Positions 34,221-44,751 are shown, counted from the stretch's first letter. The stretch: DNA of 64,000 nucleotides from Stenotrophomonas sp. SAU14A_NAIMI4_8 (GCF_003086695.1 NZ_CP025999.1:2335680-2399679), one strand, 5' to 3'. Numbers and translations are program-made. The notes: generated by a model from the sequence alone, not told the origin.

Positions 34221-34832
34221 TCACGGCGCCACCACCACCAGCTCCCCATCCCCCACCTCATACGACGCACTGGCGATATCCGCATCGAACCGCTGCACCC
34301 GCAGCGTGCCGGTCAACCGATACGCATCCCACAACGCCCCGGGCGCCATCGGCTGCGCCAGGCGCACATGAATCACCTGGTTAGGCGGTGGCGGTGGCAC
34401 ATGGATGCACGCGCCGTAGAACGGTACGAACAATCCCTCGCTCACCCGCCCGGCATCGTCGCCGCCCAGCGGCACCAGATAGCCCTGCAGGCGCACCGGT
34501 CTACCGTCCACCGCCTCCACCACCGCCGACGAACCAAACTGCTTGGCGCGCACCGGGCTGGAATGGTCGATCACCGTTCCCGGCGCACTGCCGGCACCGC
34601 TGTCATCGATCAGCCCGCCAATGCCCTGCATCCCATTGCCGCGTGCAACACCGATCTGCGGCGGGGGGCGCTGGAAGACATCCTGGTCCGGCATCAAGCT
34701 GTCCCATTGCGCGATCACCGCAGCCTCGGGAGGACTGCTCGGCGCCGCGGCAGCACTGGGCGCCACGGCCGGTTCGCGCCCGCAGGCTCCCAGCAGACCC
34801 AGCATCGCGATCAGCAAGCATCTAGGGTTCAT
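34221..34832 (-). CDS. DUF3299-type lipoprotein (ZrgE/D-like)
   Basis: A 203-residue protein with a lipoprotein signal (LLGACGRE, lipid-anchored Cys17). The conserved DUF3299 core LQGYLVPL..FVPFYGACIHVPPPPPNQVIHV, with Cys and His that could bind metal, is in the second half. It is the last gene of a five-gene operon like Vibrio zrgABCDE for zinc uptake; it overlaps the preceding paralogue by 11 nt. Predicted to lie in the periplasm anchored to a membrane. The exact biochemical function of this family is not known to me. Confidence 0.85.
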   Translation of the reverse strand: MNPRCLLIAMLGLLGACGREPAVAPSAAAAPSSPPEAAVIAQWDSLMPDQDVFQRPPPQIGVARGNGMQGIGGLIDDSGAGSAPGTVIDHSSPVRAKQFGSSAVVEAVDGRPVRLQGYLVPLGGDDAGRVSEGLFVPFYGACIHVPPPPPNQVIHVRLAQPMAPGALWDAYRLTGTLRVQRFDADIASASYEVGDGELVVVAP

Positions 34833-35364
34833 AAGGCCTCAACCTCGGTTCGCGCATGCTGTAGGCCGACCCACCCAGATCGTCGTCCACCCGCTCGGCC
34901 TGCAGATGCCCTGCAAGAAAATACGGCGCATACATGTCCGGCATCGCGATGGGTTCCGGCAGCCGCACATGCACGATCTGGTTCGGCGGCGGTGGTGGCA
35001 CGTGGATGCACGCGCCGTAATACGGCACGAACAGGAACTCACTCAAGCGCCCGTCCGCCGCGGTGCCCAGCGGTACCACGTAGCCCGGCAACCGCACCGG
35101 TCGCTGCAGCACCGCGTCGACCGTGCGGAACGTACCGAACTGCGCCATGCGCCGGTTACCGCTGTGCTGCACCTGCGGCCCGTCGCCGCGCTCCAGCGCT
35201 GCCAGCTCGTCGGGCGGCAGCATCTGCAGCCAATCCAGTTCCTGTTCGACCGCCGCCGCAGCGGCAGGCGCATCCTGCGGTAGCGCCGTCACGCCGGTAT
35301 CCACCGGACGCTGGCAGGCCGCCAACAGCAGCAACGACAACGCAAACACGTGGCGCATGTTCAT
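34822..35364 (-). CDS. DUF3299-type lipoprotein, paralogue
   Basis: A 180-residue protein from ATG 35364. Lipobox LLLLAACQR (Cys17). Same core as its downstream neighbour: LPGYVVPLG..FLFVPYYGACIHVPPPPPNQIVHV. The start overlaps the stop of the permease gene (ATGA), so the genes are coupled. Having two paralogues in tandem is the same as in the Zrg-type zinc systems. The lipoproteins may pass metal to or gate the permease; inference. Confidence 0.85.
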   Translation of the reverse strand: MNMRHVFALSLLLLAACQRPVDTGVTALPQDAPAAAAAVEQELDWLQMLPPDELAALERGDGPQVQHSGNRRMAQFGTFRTVDAVLQRPVRLPGYVVPLGTAADGRLSEFLFVPYYGACIHVPPPPPNQIVHVRLPEPIAMPDMYAPYFLAGHLQAERVDDDLGGSAYSMREPRLRPYEP

Positions 35365-36614
35365 AGCGCCGGCGCCAGGCCATCGGCCAGCGTGCGCCGA
35401 TAAGCCAGCAGCGCCGGCACCAGCCCGGCCACTGCACTCAGCGCCACCACCGCCGCCACCCAGGCTAGTTCGCGCAGATCCGGCCACACATGCGTGATCG
35501 AAAGCCCGTAGTGGGCCAATGCCCACTCGCGTCCAGCCAGGCTGACGGCCGCCAAGACGCCCAGCGCCAGCACGACGGCCACCGTGCTGCTGGCCACCGC
35601 TTCCAGCACCAGCCGTCCGGCCACCGCGACCGGGCGCGCACCGCAGGCGCGCAGCACCGCCATCTCGCGGCGGCGCTCCTGCAGCGTGCTGACCAGCATC
35701 GCCACCAGCGACACCAGCCCCAGCAGCACCACCATCGCGCTGATCAGCCGCAGCGCCTGCTCGGCACCGCCCAGGCTCTGCCACAGCTGCTGCAGCGTCA
35801 CCCCCGGAAGAATCGCCATCAATGCCTCATCGGGGTACTCGTTGATGCGCCGCTGCACCGCAAACGTCGCCACCCGCGAATGCAGGCCCAGCATGAACGC
35901 GGTGATGCTGGTCGGGGTCAGGTCGCTGTGGCGCGCCGCCTCGGCACTGATCTGCTGGCTGCGCATCGGCACGCCCGAGCGCCAATCCAGATGGATCGCT
36001 TCGATCGCCGGCAGTGACACCAGCACCGACGAATCCACCGGCGTGCCGGTACGCTGCAGCACGCCGCTGACCCGGAAAGGCTTGTCGGCATGCGTGGTCA
36101 GGGTCACCGCAGCGGTACCGTGGGCCACCACCAGCGTATCGCCCACCCCCACCCGCTGTGCGCGCGCCACATCGGCGCCCAGCACGGCGTCGTACAGATC
36201 ATCGAAGACCCGGCCATCGGCAAGCTGCAGGGCATGGCCGGCGCCATAGCGGTAGTGGTCGAAGTAGCCGGCCGTGGTGCCGATCACCCGGTAGCCACGC
36301 CACGAATCGCCCAGCGACAGCGGCACCGCCCACTTCACCTGCGGCAACGCGGCCAGCTCCTGGTAGGACTGCCAGGACACGTTGTTGGTCGCATCGCCCA
36401 TGTGGAATACCGAATACAGCAGCAGGTTCACCGGCCCCGAGCGTGCGCCCACGATCAGGTCGGTGCCCGACACCGTGCTGGCGAAACCTTCATGCGCCTG
36501 CGTGCGTACCCGCTCCACGCCCAGCAGCAGGGTCACGCTCAGGGCAATGACCAGCATCGTCAGGCCCGCGCCCAGCGCACGACTGCGCAGGCTGGCCCAG
36601 GCCAGTTCAAGCAT
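35361..36614 (-). CDS. MacB/LolC-like ABC transporter permease
   Basis: About 417 residues from ATG 36614. One N-terminal membrane segment, a large periplasmic MacB-PCD domain (residues about 45-270) and three C-terminal segments in the FtsX fold (SLVAMLVSTLQERRREMAVLRACGARP motif). This topology belongs to mechanotransducing ABC systems rather than classic importers. It overlaps the ATPase gene by 8 nt and the lipoprotein gene by 4 nt. Within a ZrgABCDE-like operon it should be the permease. Confidence 0.88.
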   Translation of the reverse strand: MLELAWASLRSRALGAGLTMLVIALSVTLLLGVERVRTQAHEGFASTVSGTDLIVGARSGPVNLLLYSVFHMGDATNNVSWQSYQELAALPQVKWAVPLSLGDSWRGYRVIGTTAGYFDHYRYGAGHALQLADGRVFDDLYDAVLGADVARAQRVGVGDTLVVAHGTAAVTLTTHADKPFRVSGVLQRTGTPVDSSVLVSLPAIEAIHLDWRSGVPMRSQQISAEAARHSDLTPTSITAFMLGLHSRVATFAVQRRINEYPDEALMAILPGVTLQQLWQSLGGAEQALRLISAMVVLLGLVSLVAMLVSTLQERRREMAVLRACGARPVAVAGRLVLEAVASSTVAVVLALGVLAAVSLAGREWALAHYGLSITHVWPDLRELAWVAAVVALSAVAGLVPALLAYRRTLADGLAPAL

Positions 36615-37302
36615 GGGCCACCCCCGCGTGGTTGATCGCCTTAAGGTCCAGCACCTGGTCGAACAGCGCCGGCAGGCTGTCATCGTGGCTGACCACCACC
36701 GCCGTGGTTCCGGCCGCCTGGCATTGCGCGGTCATCAGCCGCAGGAAGGCATTCGCTGCCTCGCGGTCCAGCGCCGAGGTCGGCTCATCGGCCAGCAGCA
36801 CGGCGGGCCGACCGATCAGCGCACGTGCCGCGGCCACACGTTGCTGCTGGCCCACGCTGAGTGTTCCGGCGCGCCGCTGCATCACTGCCGGGTCCAGCTG
36901 CAGCGCCTGCAACAGCCGCGCGATCTCAGCGGTCAGGCCGCCCTGCACGCGGGCGCTGCGTGCCCTCGAAAAGCGCACGCCCAGCGCCACGTTGTCGTGC
37001 ACGCTCAGGAACGGCAACAGGTTGAACTGCTGGAAAACCACGCCCAGCTGGTCGGCACGGAAACGATCGCGGGCCGCTCCACCCAGTGCGCGCAGCGCGT
37101 GCCCGGCCACCTGCACGCTGCCCTGCTGCACCCGTAGCACCCCGGACAACAGGCCCAGCAGCGTGCTCTTGCCCGAGCCGCTGGCCCCGCGCAGCAACAC
37201 GCTGCTGCCGGCGGCAATGTGCAGCTGGGGTATATCCAGCACCGCGTGCGCGCCGTAACCGAAGCGCACCGCGTCCAGAGCGATGATGGGCGTGCCGGTC
37301 AT
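36607..37302 (-). CDS. ABC transporter ATPase (zinc-uptake type)
   Basis: A 231-residue ATPase of the LolD/MacB class from ATG 37302. Walker A GASGSGKSTLL, Q-loop VVFQQFNLLPFLSV, signature LSVGQQQRVAAARAL, Walker B VLLADEPTSALD and H-loop VVSHD are all present. It forms the cytoplasmic engine for the adjacent permease. The start overlaps the stop of the DUF2796 gene by 4 nt, completing a fully coupled operon. Confidence 0.92.
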   Translation of the reverse strand: MTGTPIIALDAVRFGYGAHAVLDIPQLHIAAGSSVLLRGASGSGKSTLLGLLSGVLRVQQGSVQVAGHALRALGGAARDRFRADQLGVVFQQFNLLPFLSVHDNVALGVRFSRARSARVQGGLTAEIARLLQALQLDPAVMQRRAGTLSVGQQQRVAAARALIGRPAVLLADEPTSALDREAANAFLRLMTAQCQAAGTTAVVVSHDDSLPALFDQVLDLKAINHAGVAHA

Positions 37303-37841
37303 GGCGCCAGCACCACCCGCAGATTGTCCGGCGTCACGATACTGCGCCCCTGGCCGGCGGCCGTGGCCGTGTTGACGATGACCTCGCGCAGACCCGGGAA
37401 CACGGTGGGCAGCGTGACCAGCACCACCCGCAGCGCCGCCGGGTTGGCGCAGCGGTACGCCAGCGATGCAGTAAAGCCCGCATGGGCGTGCGTGGTGCTG
37501 CCGGTGTTGGCGGTGTTGGCGGTCTGTGGCTGGAAGCCCTCGGCCTGTGCATCGGCGCGGATGCGTGTGCACTGCGCGGCGCTGGGCAGGGTCAACCAAC
37601 GCCCCTCACGCAGCACCGTCAGGGCGCGCTGCAGCGCCGCGCGCTCGGCTTCGTTCGTCGGCGGACGTTCGTAATCCAGCACGCCCATGCCCGGCGCGGC
37701 CAGGGTCAGCTCCAGGGCGCCGTTGTCCACGGCCAGATCAACATTGGCCTGGCCGTGCACGTGCGCGCCCAGCTGTCGGTGGTCATGTGCGTGCGCCGTT
37801 GGCAAGGCACTCAGCAGCAGGAAGGCAAAGGTGTACTTCAT
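37299..37841 (-). CDS. DUF2796 periplasmic zinc protein (ZrgA-like)
   Basis: A 180-residue secreted protein with a signal peptide ending in TAHA and a histidine-rich start (HDHRQLGAHVHGQANVD) typical of ZrgA/DUF2796. Further histidines occur in a short loop (THAHAG). In Vibrio the family protein is the periplasmic component of the Zur-controlled ZrgABCDE zinc uptake system; here the same order of partners follows. AGGA lies before ATG 37841. A Zur-like palindrome directly upstream supports zinc-starvation induction. Confidence 0.85.
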   Translation of the reverse strand: MKYTFAFLLLSALPTAHAHDHRQLGAHVHGQANVDLAVDNGALELTLAAPGMGVLDYERPPTNEAERAALQRALTVLREGRWLTLPSAAQCTRIRADAQAEGFQPQTANTANTGSTTHAHAGFTASLAYRCANPAALRVVLVTLPTVFPGLREVIVNTATAAGQGRSIVTPDNLRVVLAP

Positions 37842-37855
37842 GATCGATCCTATTT

Positions 37856-37868
37856 GTTACTATGTAAC
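37856..37868. promoter_or_regulatory. Zur-like operator between divergent genes
   Basis: A perfect inverted repeat GTTAC-TAT-GTAAC within an AT-rich patch (the surroundings are over 60% GC), flanked by TTT on one side and ATTATG on the other. Zur boxes of proteobacteria are AT-rich palindromes with GTTA/TAAC arms. It lies 14 nt from one start codon and 3 nt from the other, so a bound repressor would block both genes. Confidence 0.65.
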
Positions 37869-37871
37869 ATT

Positions 37872-38333
37872 ATGGACCACATCACCACGCTTCCCGCAAG
37901 CCACGCCCCCCAACCGCCAGCATCGGCACGCTGGCATGCCCGCTTCGATTTCGGTGCTGCCTGGCTGGCCATGGCCTGCGCCGCGCACTGCATCACCTTG
38001 CCGCTGCTGCTGGCCTTCGTGCCTGCGGCACTGATGGCGCTGCGCTCTTTCCAGCACCCTGCGCACAGCCTGATGACCGCCTTGCTGGTCATGTCGCGCT
38101 GGGAATGGGTGTTCGCGCTCTTGGCCACGGTGTTGGCGATGGCCAGCACCACGTTGGGGCGGCGCCGGCATCATCGGCGCCTGCCGCAGGGCTTGGCGTT
38201 TGCGGGCGCGTTGTTGCTGATGCCTTCGGCGCTGTATCTGCCGCTGAAGGAATCGCTGCTGTGGCATGGCCTGCTGACCGCATGCGGTGGCATGCTGCTG
38301 GCCGCCGCGCATATCGCAAACCGCCGCGCGTGA
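37872..38333 (+). CDS. MerC-domain membrane protein
   Basis: A 153-residue protein with four hydrophobic segments. The MerC signature Cys pair is in WLAMACAAHCITLPLL (Cys36, Cys40). MerC imports mercuric ion in mer operons, but no other mer gene is present and lone MerC-like proteins often belong to zinc regulons. The ATG is only 3 nt after the palindrome, so the messenger would be leaderless or nearly so; no ribosome site fits. A role in metal uptake under zinc limitation is inferred from the shared operator. Confidence 0.8.
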   Translation: MDHITTLPASHAPQPPASARWHARFDFGAAWLAMACAAHCITLPLLLAFVPAALMALRSFQHPAHSLMTALLVMSRWEWVFALLATVLAMASTTLGRRRHHRRLPQGLAFAGALLLMPSALYLPLKESLLWHGLLTACGGMLLAAAHIANRRA

Positions 38334-38350
38334 TCGACCGCTCATGATCC

Positions 38351-39610
<1,260 letters not shown>

Positions 39611-39634
39611 TCCGCCTCCGACAACAGGAGCTGG

Positions 39635-40573
39635 CTACGGAACCGCGCGCAGCGCGTCCGGCGCCAGCCCCGCGGCATCGCGTTCGCGCTGCAGATCGGT
39701 GAACGCCTTCAGCGCCGGTGGCACGTGCCGGTGCCCGGGGAAGTACAGGTACAAGCCCGGGAACGGCGGGCACCACGCGTCCAGCACCGGCACCAGCGCG
39801 CCGCTGTCCAGGTCGTCACGGATGTGCCATTCGGACAGGAATGCCAGGCCCACGCCGGCCAGCGCGGCCGCGCGCGCCGCCTGCAGTTCGGCCACCACCA
39901 GCCGCGCCGGCGGGTCCACCTGCAGCACCTGGCCACGATGCTCCAGCTCCCAGCGGTACAGCCCACCGTGCGACAGGCGCATGCGGATCGCCGCGTGCGT
40001 GGCCAGCGCGTCCGGCGTGTCCGGCGTGCCGTGCGCGGCCAGATAGCCCGGCGCGGCCACCACGCGCATGCGCTGCTGGCGGTACAGCGGCACCGCCACC
40101 ATGTCCTGCGGCACCTGCTCGTGCAGGCGCACGCCGGCATCGAAACCATCGGCCACGATATCCACCAGCCGCGCCTCGGCGGCCATCTCCAGCCGCACGC
40201 GCGGGTAGCGCTGCACGAACTCGGCCACCAGCCCACACAGCATGCGCGTGCTTTCCGGCGGCACGTTGATGCGCAAGGTGCCGCCGGGGTCACGCTCATC
40301 CTCGTGAAGCGCGTCGCCTGCGCCGCGGATCGCCTCCACCGCCGGCCCCACCTGCGCCACATAACGCGCGCCGGCCTCGGTCAGCGCCACGCTGCGCGTG
40401 GTGCGGTGGAACAGACGTGCCTGCAGCCGCGCTTCCAGGCTGGCCACCGCATGGCTGAGCGCCGAGGTGGACATGCCCAGCTCGCGCGCCGCCGCGCGGA
40501 AGCTGCCACGCCGGGCCACGGCCAGTACGGCCTCCAGCTCCACCAGTCCGGATCGATGCACGGTCGCACTCAC
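39635..40573 (-). CDS. LysR-family transcriptional regulator
   Basis: About 312 residues with the LysR winged helix ([56 protein letters not shown]) and an inducer-binding domain ([15 protein letters not shown].. DGFDAGVRL). I prefer GTG 40573, which gives the usual ten residues before the first helix; ATG 40600 would add nine residues and run through a palindrome (40576-40594). Divergent from the aldehyde dehydrogenase gene, which it probably regulates. It converges on the beta-lactamase gene but there is no sign that it controls it. Confidence 0.9.
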   Translation of the reverse strand: MSATVHRSGLVELEAVLAVARRGSFRAAARELGMSTSALSHAVASLEARLQARLFHRTTRSVALTEAGARYVAQVGPAVEAIRGAGDALHEDERDPGGTLRINVPPESTRMLCGLVAEFVQRYPRVRLEMAAEARLVDIVADGFDAGVRLHEQVPQDMVAVPLYRQQRMRVVAAPGYLAAHGTPDTPDALATHAAIRMRLSHGGLYRWELEHRGQVLQVDPPARLVVAELQAARAAALAGVGLAFLSEWHIRDDLDSGALVPVLDAWCPPFPGLYLYFPGHRHVPPALKAFTDLQRERDAAGLAPDALRAVP

Positions 40574-40575
40574 AT

Positions 40576-40594
40576 AGTCCCGGAAATCGGGACT
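40576..40594. promoter_or_regulatory. palindrome in LysR/aldehyde dehydrogenase gap
   Basis: AGTCCCG-GAAAT-CGGGACT, a 7-bp perfect inverted repeat with a 5-nt centre, immediately upstream of the preferred LysR start and 80 nt before the dehydrogenase. A reasonable operator for the LysR regulator, although it does not have the textbook T-N11-A form. Confidence 0.5.
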
Positions 40595-40673
40595 CCCCAT
40601 CCACCATAAACCGGATTCCCAGCACGGTCGAGCGGGCACAGACTGGCCGCACCTTCCCAACGGATTCCTCGCC

Positions 40674-42095
40674 ATGCAGCGCATCGAGCAGCACTACATC
40701 AACGGCGCCTTCGTCGCCTCGCACGGCCAGCAGCTGGCCGACCTGCACAACCCCGCCACCGAAGCGGTGATCGGCCAGGTGCGGCTGGGCGACGCGGTAG
40801 ACGCAGAGCGCGCCATCGCCGCGGCCCACGCCGCACTGCCGGCCCAGGCCGCGCGTAGCGTGGAAGAACGACTGGCCCAGCTGGGTCGTTTCCGCGATGC
40901 CATGGCCGCCCGCCGCGATGACCTGCATGCTGCCGTGCTGGCCGAGTACGGCGCACCTTCGGCGCGCTCGCGCTGGATGGTGGAGCACCCGGTGCAGGTG
41001 ATCGACGACGCCATGAAGGTCCTGTCCGACTTCCCGTTCCAGCGCAGTGTCGGCCAGGCCCAGGTGCACTACCTGCCGGTGGGTGTGGCCGGCATCATCA
41101 CACCCTGGAACAGCAACGCCGCCTTCATCTGCGCCAAGCTGGTCACCGCGCTGGCCGCCGGTTGCACGGCCGTGGTCAAGCCCAGCGAACTGTCGGGCCT
41201 GCAGACCCAGGTGGTGATGCAGGCACTGCACGCCGCGCAGTTGCCGCCGGGCGTGGCCAACATCGTCAACGGCGCCGGGCACGATGTCGGTGCCGCGCTC
41301 AGTGCCTCGCCGCAGGTGGCCAAGATCTCCTTCACCGGCTCCACCGGCACCGGCCGCGCGATCCTGCGCGCGGCCGCGGACAGCTTCAAGCGGGTCACTC
41401 TGGAACTGGGCGGCAAGTCGCCCACGATCATCCTCGACGACGCCGACGCGGACAGCGCCGCCGCCTTGGCGGTGCAGGCCGGCTTCATCAACAGCGGCCA
41501 GGCCTGCGTGGCCGGCACCCGCATCCTGGTGCCGGAATCCCGCCGTGCCGAATTCGAGGACGCCCTGGCGCGTGCGGTGAAGGCCGTGCGCAGCGGTGAC
41601 CCGCAGGATCCCGCCACCCAGGTCGGGCCGATGGTCAGCCAACGGCAGTGGGAGCGCGTGCAGGGCTACATCCGCACCGGCCTGGGCGAAGGCGCGCGGC
41701 TGCTGGCCGGTGGCGAAGGCCGCCCCGACGGCCTGCAGCGCGGCTGGTTAGTACGCCCCACGCTGTTCACCGATGTGCGGAACGATATGACCGTGGCCCG
41801 CGAGGAAATCTTCGGGCCCGTGCTGTGCATCATCGGCTACCGCGACGAGGCCGATGCCGTAGCGATTGCCAACGACAGCCCCTATGGCCTGAGTGCCCTG
41901 GTGATCGGCGCTGACACCCCGCGCGCCACCGCCGTAGGCCGGCAGATCCAGTCCGGCCGCGTGCTGGTGAATACCCTGCTGCACGAATCGCTGGCCCCGT
42001 TTGGCGGCATGAAGCAATCGGGCATTGGCCGCGAAAGCGGCCAGTGGGGCCTGGAAGCGTTCCTGGAACCGCAGACCGTAATGGCCGCCCAGTAA
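40674..42095 (+). CDS. NAD(P)-dependent aldehyde dehydrogenase
   Basis: A 473-residue cytoplasmic oxidoreductase of the ALDH superfamily. The cofactor region is ITPWNSNAAF..KPSELSG and GSTGTGRAI. The general base Glu244 lies in LELGGKSP and the catalytic Cys278 in NSGQACVAG. The C-terminal motif EIFGPVLCI and final SGIGRESG complete the family. The substrate is not evident; overall pattern is that of broad aliphatic or aromatic aldehyde dehydrogenases (DhaS-like). Divergent from LysR, which suggests inducible expression. Confidence 0.92.
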   Translation: MQRIEQHYINGAFVASHGQQLADLHNPATEAVIGQVRLGDAVDAERAIAAAHAALPAQAARSVEERLAQLGRFRDAMAARRDDLHAAVLAEYGAPSARSRWMVEHPVQVIDDAMKVLSDFPFQRSVGQAQVHYLPVGVAGIITPWNSNAAFICAKLVTALAAGCTAVVKPSELSGLQTQVVMQALHAAQLPPGVANIVNGAGHDVGAALSASPQVAKISFTGSTGTGRAILRAAADSFKRVTLELGGKSPTIILDDADADSAAALAVQAGFINSGQACVAGTRILVPESRRAEFEDALARAVKAVRSGDPQDPATQVGPMVSQRQWERVQGYIRTGLGEGARLLAGGEGRPDGLQRGWLVRPTLFTDVRNDMTVAREEIFGPVLCIIGYRDEADAVAIANDSPYGLSALVIGADTPRATAVGRQIQSGRVLVNTLLHESLAPFGGMKQSGIGRESGQWGLEAFLEPQTVMAAQ

Positions 42096-42130
42096 CCCGA
42101 CCAACGGATGGGGCGGCACGCCTCTGCCTT

Positions 42131-42294
42131 GGTAGGTGCCCACCTTGGTGGGCACGCCTCTGCCCGGTAGGTGCCGACCTTGGTCGGCGCGCCTCTGCCT
42201 TGGTAGGTGCCGACCTTGGTCGGCACGCTTGTGCCCACCAAGGTGGGCACCTACCAGAGCGGATTCCTTGTGCCCACCAGGGTGGGCACCTACC
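42131..42294. repeat. second GTAG repeat family, five arms
   Basis: Elements of the form GGTAGGTGCCCACCTTGGTG or GGTAGGTGCCGACCTTGGTC: three direct copies (42131, 42166, 42201) followed by two inverted ones ending at 42252 and 42294. Inside each arm the palindrome core is compensated (CACC..GGTG or GACC..GGTC), showing covariation. It occupies the gap between the aldehyde dehydrogenase stop and the mannosidase stop. Confidence 0.9.
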
Positions 42295-42321
42295 GAAGCA
42301 GTTTCCGCCCTTTCGCCGCGG

Positions 42322-44673
42322 TTACCGGCTCATCGAATACGGCGCCTGCGCGCCCTGCCCCGGCCAGTCCTTGTTCGGCTCGGCCTGCATGGTGAACCGC
42401 AGCTCGCCTCCGGCCAGAATCTCGTCGTGGCGCAGGAACGTGCGCTGCAGCGGCTTGCCGTTCAACATCACACCGCCCACATAGGTGTGCTTGTCATCCA
42501 GCCCGTCGGCCACGATGGTGAACGTCTTGCCATTGGGCAGGCGCATCGCAGTCTTCGGCAGGAACGGCCGGCCCAGGATGTACTCGCCCGAGCCCGGCGC
42601 CACCGGGTAGAAGCCCAGCGCGGTGAACACGTACCACGCCGACATCTGGCCCACGTCATCATTGCCGGCCAGGCCATCGGGGCGGTCGGCATACTGGGTG
42701 TCCATGATCTGCTTCAAGCGCGCCTGCGTGCGCCACGGCTGCCCGGCATACGAATACAGGTAGGCCACATGGTGGCTGGGCTCGTTGCCATGCGCGTACC
42801 AGCCGATCAGCCCGGTGATGTCTTCCATGTGCTCGAAGATCGCCGGATCGACCTTGGCGTTGAACACCTCGTCCAACCGCGCCAGCAGCTTGTCGCTGCC
42901 ACCGTGCGCAGCGGCCAGGCCGGCCACGTCCTGCGGCACGTACCACGAATACTGCCAGGCGTTGCCTTCGGTGTAGTCGGTGCCGTAACCGCTGGCGCTG
43001 GGGTCGAACGGGGTACGGAAGCTGCCATCGCGCTTGCGTGCGCGCATGAAGCCGGTGTCCTTGTCGAAGGCGTTGCGCCAGTTGCCGGCGCGCTTGTCGA
43101 AGGTCGCCGCCACTTCAGTCTTGCCCATCGCCTGGGCCATGCGCGCGATGGTCCAGTCGTCGAACGCATATTCCAGCGTCTTGCTGGCCGCTTCGCCTTC
43201 TTCATCAATCGGCACGTAACCCAGCTCGCGGTACTGCGCGATGCCGTCATAGGGGCCGTAGTTGGCGGTCTCCACCATCGCCTTCAACGCCTTGTCGGCA
43301 TCGAAGCCACGAATGCCCTTCACGTAGGCATCGGCGATCACCGGTACGGCGTGGTAGCCGATCATGCACCAGTCCTCCAGCCCGTGGAACGACCACACCG
43401 GCAGCATGCCGTAGGGGCTGTGCTCATGATGGGCCAGCATCGAGTTGATGAAATCGCTGTTGCGCTTTTCCGGCTGCACCAGGGTCAGCAGCGGGTGCAG
43501 TGCCCGGTAGGTATCCCACAGCGAGAACGTGGAATAGTTCGTGTAGCCCTCGGCCTTGTGTACGGCGTTATCCGGGCCGCGGTACTGGCCATCGGCATCC
43601 ATGAACAGCGTCGGCCCCAGCAGCGTGTGGTACAGCGCGGTGTAGGCGCTGCGGCGCGCATGCTCGGGCGCGTCGATATCCAGCACCGACAGCGCCTGCG
43701 TCCACTCCTGCTTGGCCTGCGCACGCACGCGGTCGAAATCGAAGTCGGCCACTTCGGCATCCAGGTTGGCCATCGCACCGGCCTCGCTCACCGGCGAAAT
43801 CGCCACCTTCACCACCAGCGGCGCGTCCAGCTTGCCGAAGTCGAAGGTGCCGACCAGCTGCCGGCCTTCAATCTGTGCGCGCTGCTTCGGGTCCTGGTGG
43901 CCCGGCGGCGGGAAGCCCTTGTAGGCGATGTCCTGCTCGGTGTTGTGCAGTTCGTGGGCGGCCAACGGGCGCGAGAAGCGCATGGCGAAGTACAGCTGGC
44001 GGCCCGGCGCCCAGCCGCGGGTTTCACGGAAGCCGGTGATGGTGCCATCGGCACGCACACGCACCCGCGACCACAGCACCTTGCCCGGGTAGTCGTACAT
44101 GCTGGTGCGCATGTCCAGCAGCACCTTGGCATCGGCGCCCTTGGGGAAGGCGTAACGGTGCACGCCCACGCGCGCGGTGGTGGTCAGCTCGGCGCGCACC
44201 TTGTAGTCGTCCAGGGTAACCGCGTAGTAGCCCGGCTCGGCCTTTTCCTCGTCATGGCGGAAGCGCGAGGCATAGCCACTGCGCGGCTTCTCCGGGTCGC
44301 CGCGCTCCAGGCCCGGAGTGCCGGTGAACGGCATCACCAGGATGTCGCCCAGATCGGAATGGCCGGTGCCGGAAAAATGCGTGTGCGAGAAGCCGACGAT
44401 GCTGCTGTCGTCGTAGCGGTAGCCCGCGGCCCAGCCATAGGCCTTCTCGCGCGGCTGGATGCGCGTGTCCGGGCTGAGCTGGACCATGCCGAACGGCAGC
44501 GTGGCGCCCGGGTAGGTGTGGCCTTCCCCGCCGGTGCCGATGAACGGGTCCACCGAGGCATAGGCCTTGTCGGCGGCGGTTCGGGCCGGGGCCGCACTGG
44601 CCAGGCCGGAAGCGAACATCGCCGTGGCGGCGACAGCGATCAGGAGACGACGGTCCAGCATGGGCATCGGCAT
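42322..44673 (-). CDS. GH92 alpha-mannosidase, secreted
   Basis: A 783-residue glycoside hydrolase family 92 enzyme with a signal peptide (about 27 residues, ending SAA). Diagnostic segments are PFIGTGGEGHTYPGATLPFGMVQLSP at the start, SSIVGFSHTHFSGTGHSDLGD, NYSTFSLWDTYRALHPL, CMIGYHAVPVIADAY and GNDDVGQMSAWYVFTALGFYPV. GH92 enzymes are exo-acting calcium-dependent mannosidases acting on N-glycans or other mannosides. Three ATG codons lie within the first 13 bases of the coding region; I use the outermost. It is monocistronic, and a small palindrome upstream may be a carbohydrate-repressor site. Confidence 0.93.
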   Translation of the reverse strand: MPMPMLDRRLLIAVAATAMFASGLASAAPARTAADKAYASVDPFIGTGGEGHTYPGATLPFGMVQLSPDTRIQPREKAYGWAAGYRYDDSSIVGFSHTHFSGTGHSDLGDILVMPFTGTPGLERGDPEKPRSGYASRFRHDEEKAEPGYYAVTLDDYKVRAELTTTARVGVHRYAFPKGADAKVLLDMRTSMYDYPGKVLWSRVRVRADGTITGFRETRGWAPGRQLYFAMRFSRPLAAHELHNTEQDIAYKGFPPPGHQDPKQRAQIEGRQLVGTFDFGKLDAPLVVKVAISPVSEAGAMANLDAEVADFDFDRVRAQAKQEWTQALSVLDIDAPEHARRSAYTALYHTLLGPTLFMDADGQYRGPDNAVHKAEGYTNYSTFSLWDTYRALHPLLTLVQPEKRNSDFINSMLAHHEHSPYGMLPVWSFHGLEDWCMIGYHAVPVIADAYVKGIRGFDADKALKAMVETANYGPYDGIAQYRELGYVPIDEEGEAASKTLEYAFDDWTIARMAQAMGKTEVAATFDKRAGNWRNAFDKDTGFMRARKRDGSFRTPFDPSASGYGTDYTEGNAWQYSWYVPQDVAGLAAAHGGSDKLLARLDEVFNAKVDPAIFEHMEDITGLIGWYAHGNEPSHHVAYLYSYAGQPWRTQARLKQIMDTQYADRPDGLAGNDDVGQMSAWYVFTALGFYPVAPGSGEYILGRPFLPKTAMRLPNGKTFTIVADGLDDKHTYVGGVMLNGKPLQRTFLRHDEILAGGELRFTMQAEPNKDWPGQGAQAPYSMSR

Positions 44674-44740
44674 TTGGATCGATTCAGGTGGTGGTCAGAG
44701 AGTAGCACCGCCCCACGCCGGTGGCATGTTGCGCTGCGGC

Positions 44741-44751
44741 TGAACCGTTCA
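44741..44751. promoter_or_regulatory. small inverted repeat upstream of mannosidase
   Basis: TGAAC-C-GTTCA, about 70 nt upstream of the mannosidase start, next to the minus-strand TTGAAC that could serve as a -35. A sugar-responsive LacI-type regulator is one possibility. The rest of the gap 44674-45024 contains no gene I can support; only the ribosome site (AGGAG) before the autotransporter is clear. Confidence 0.35.
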
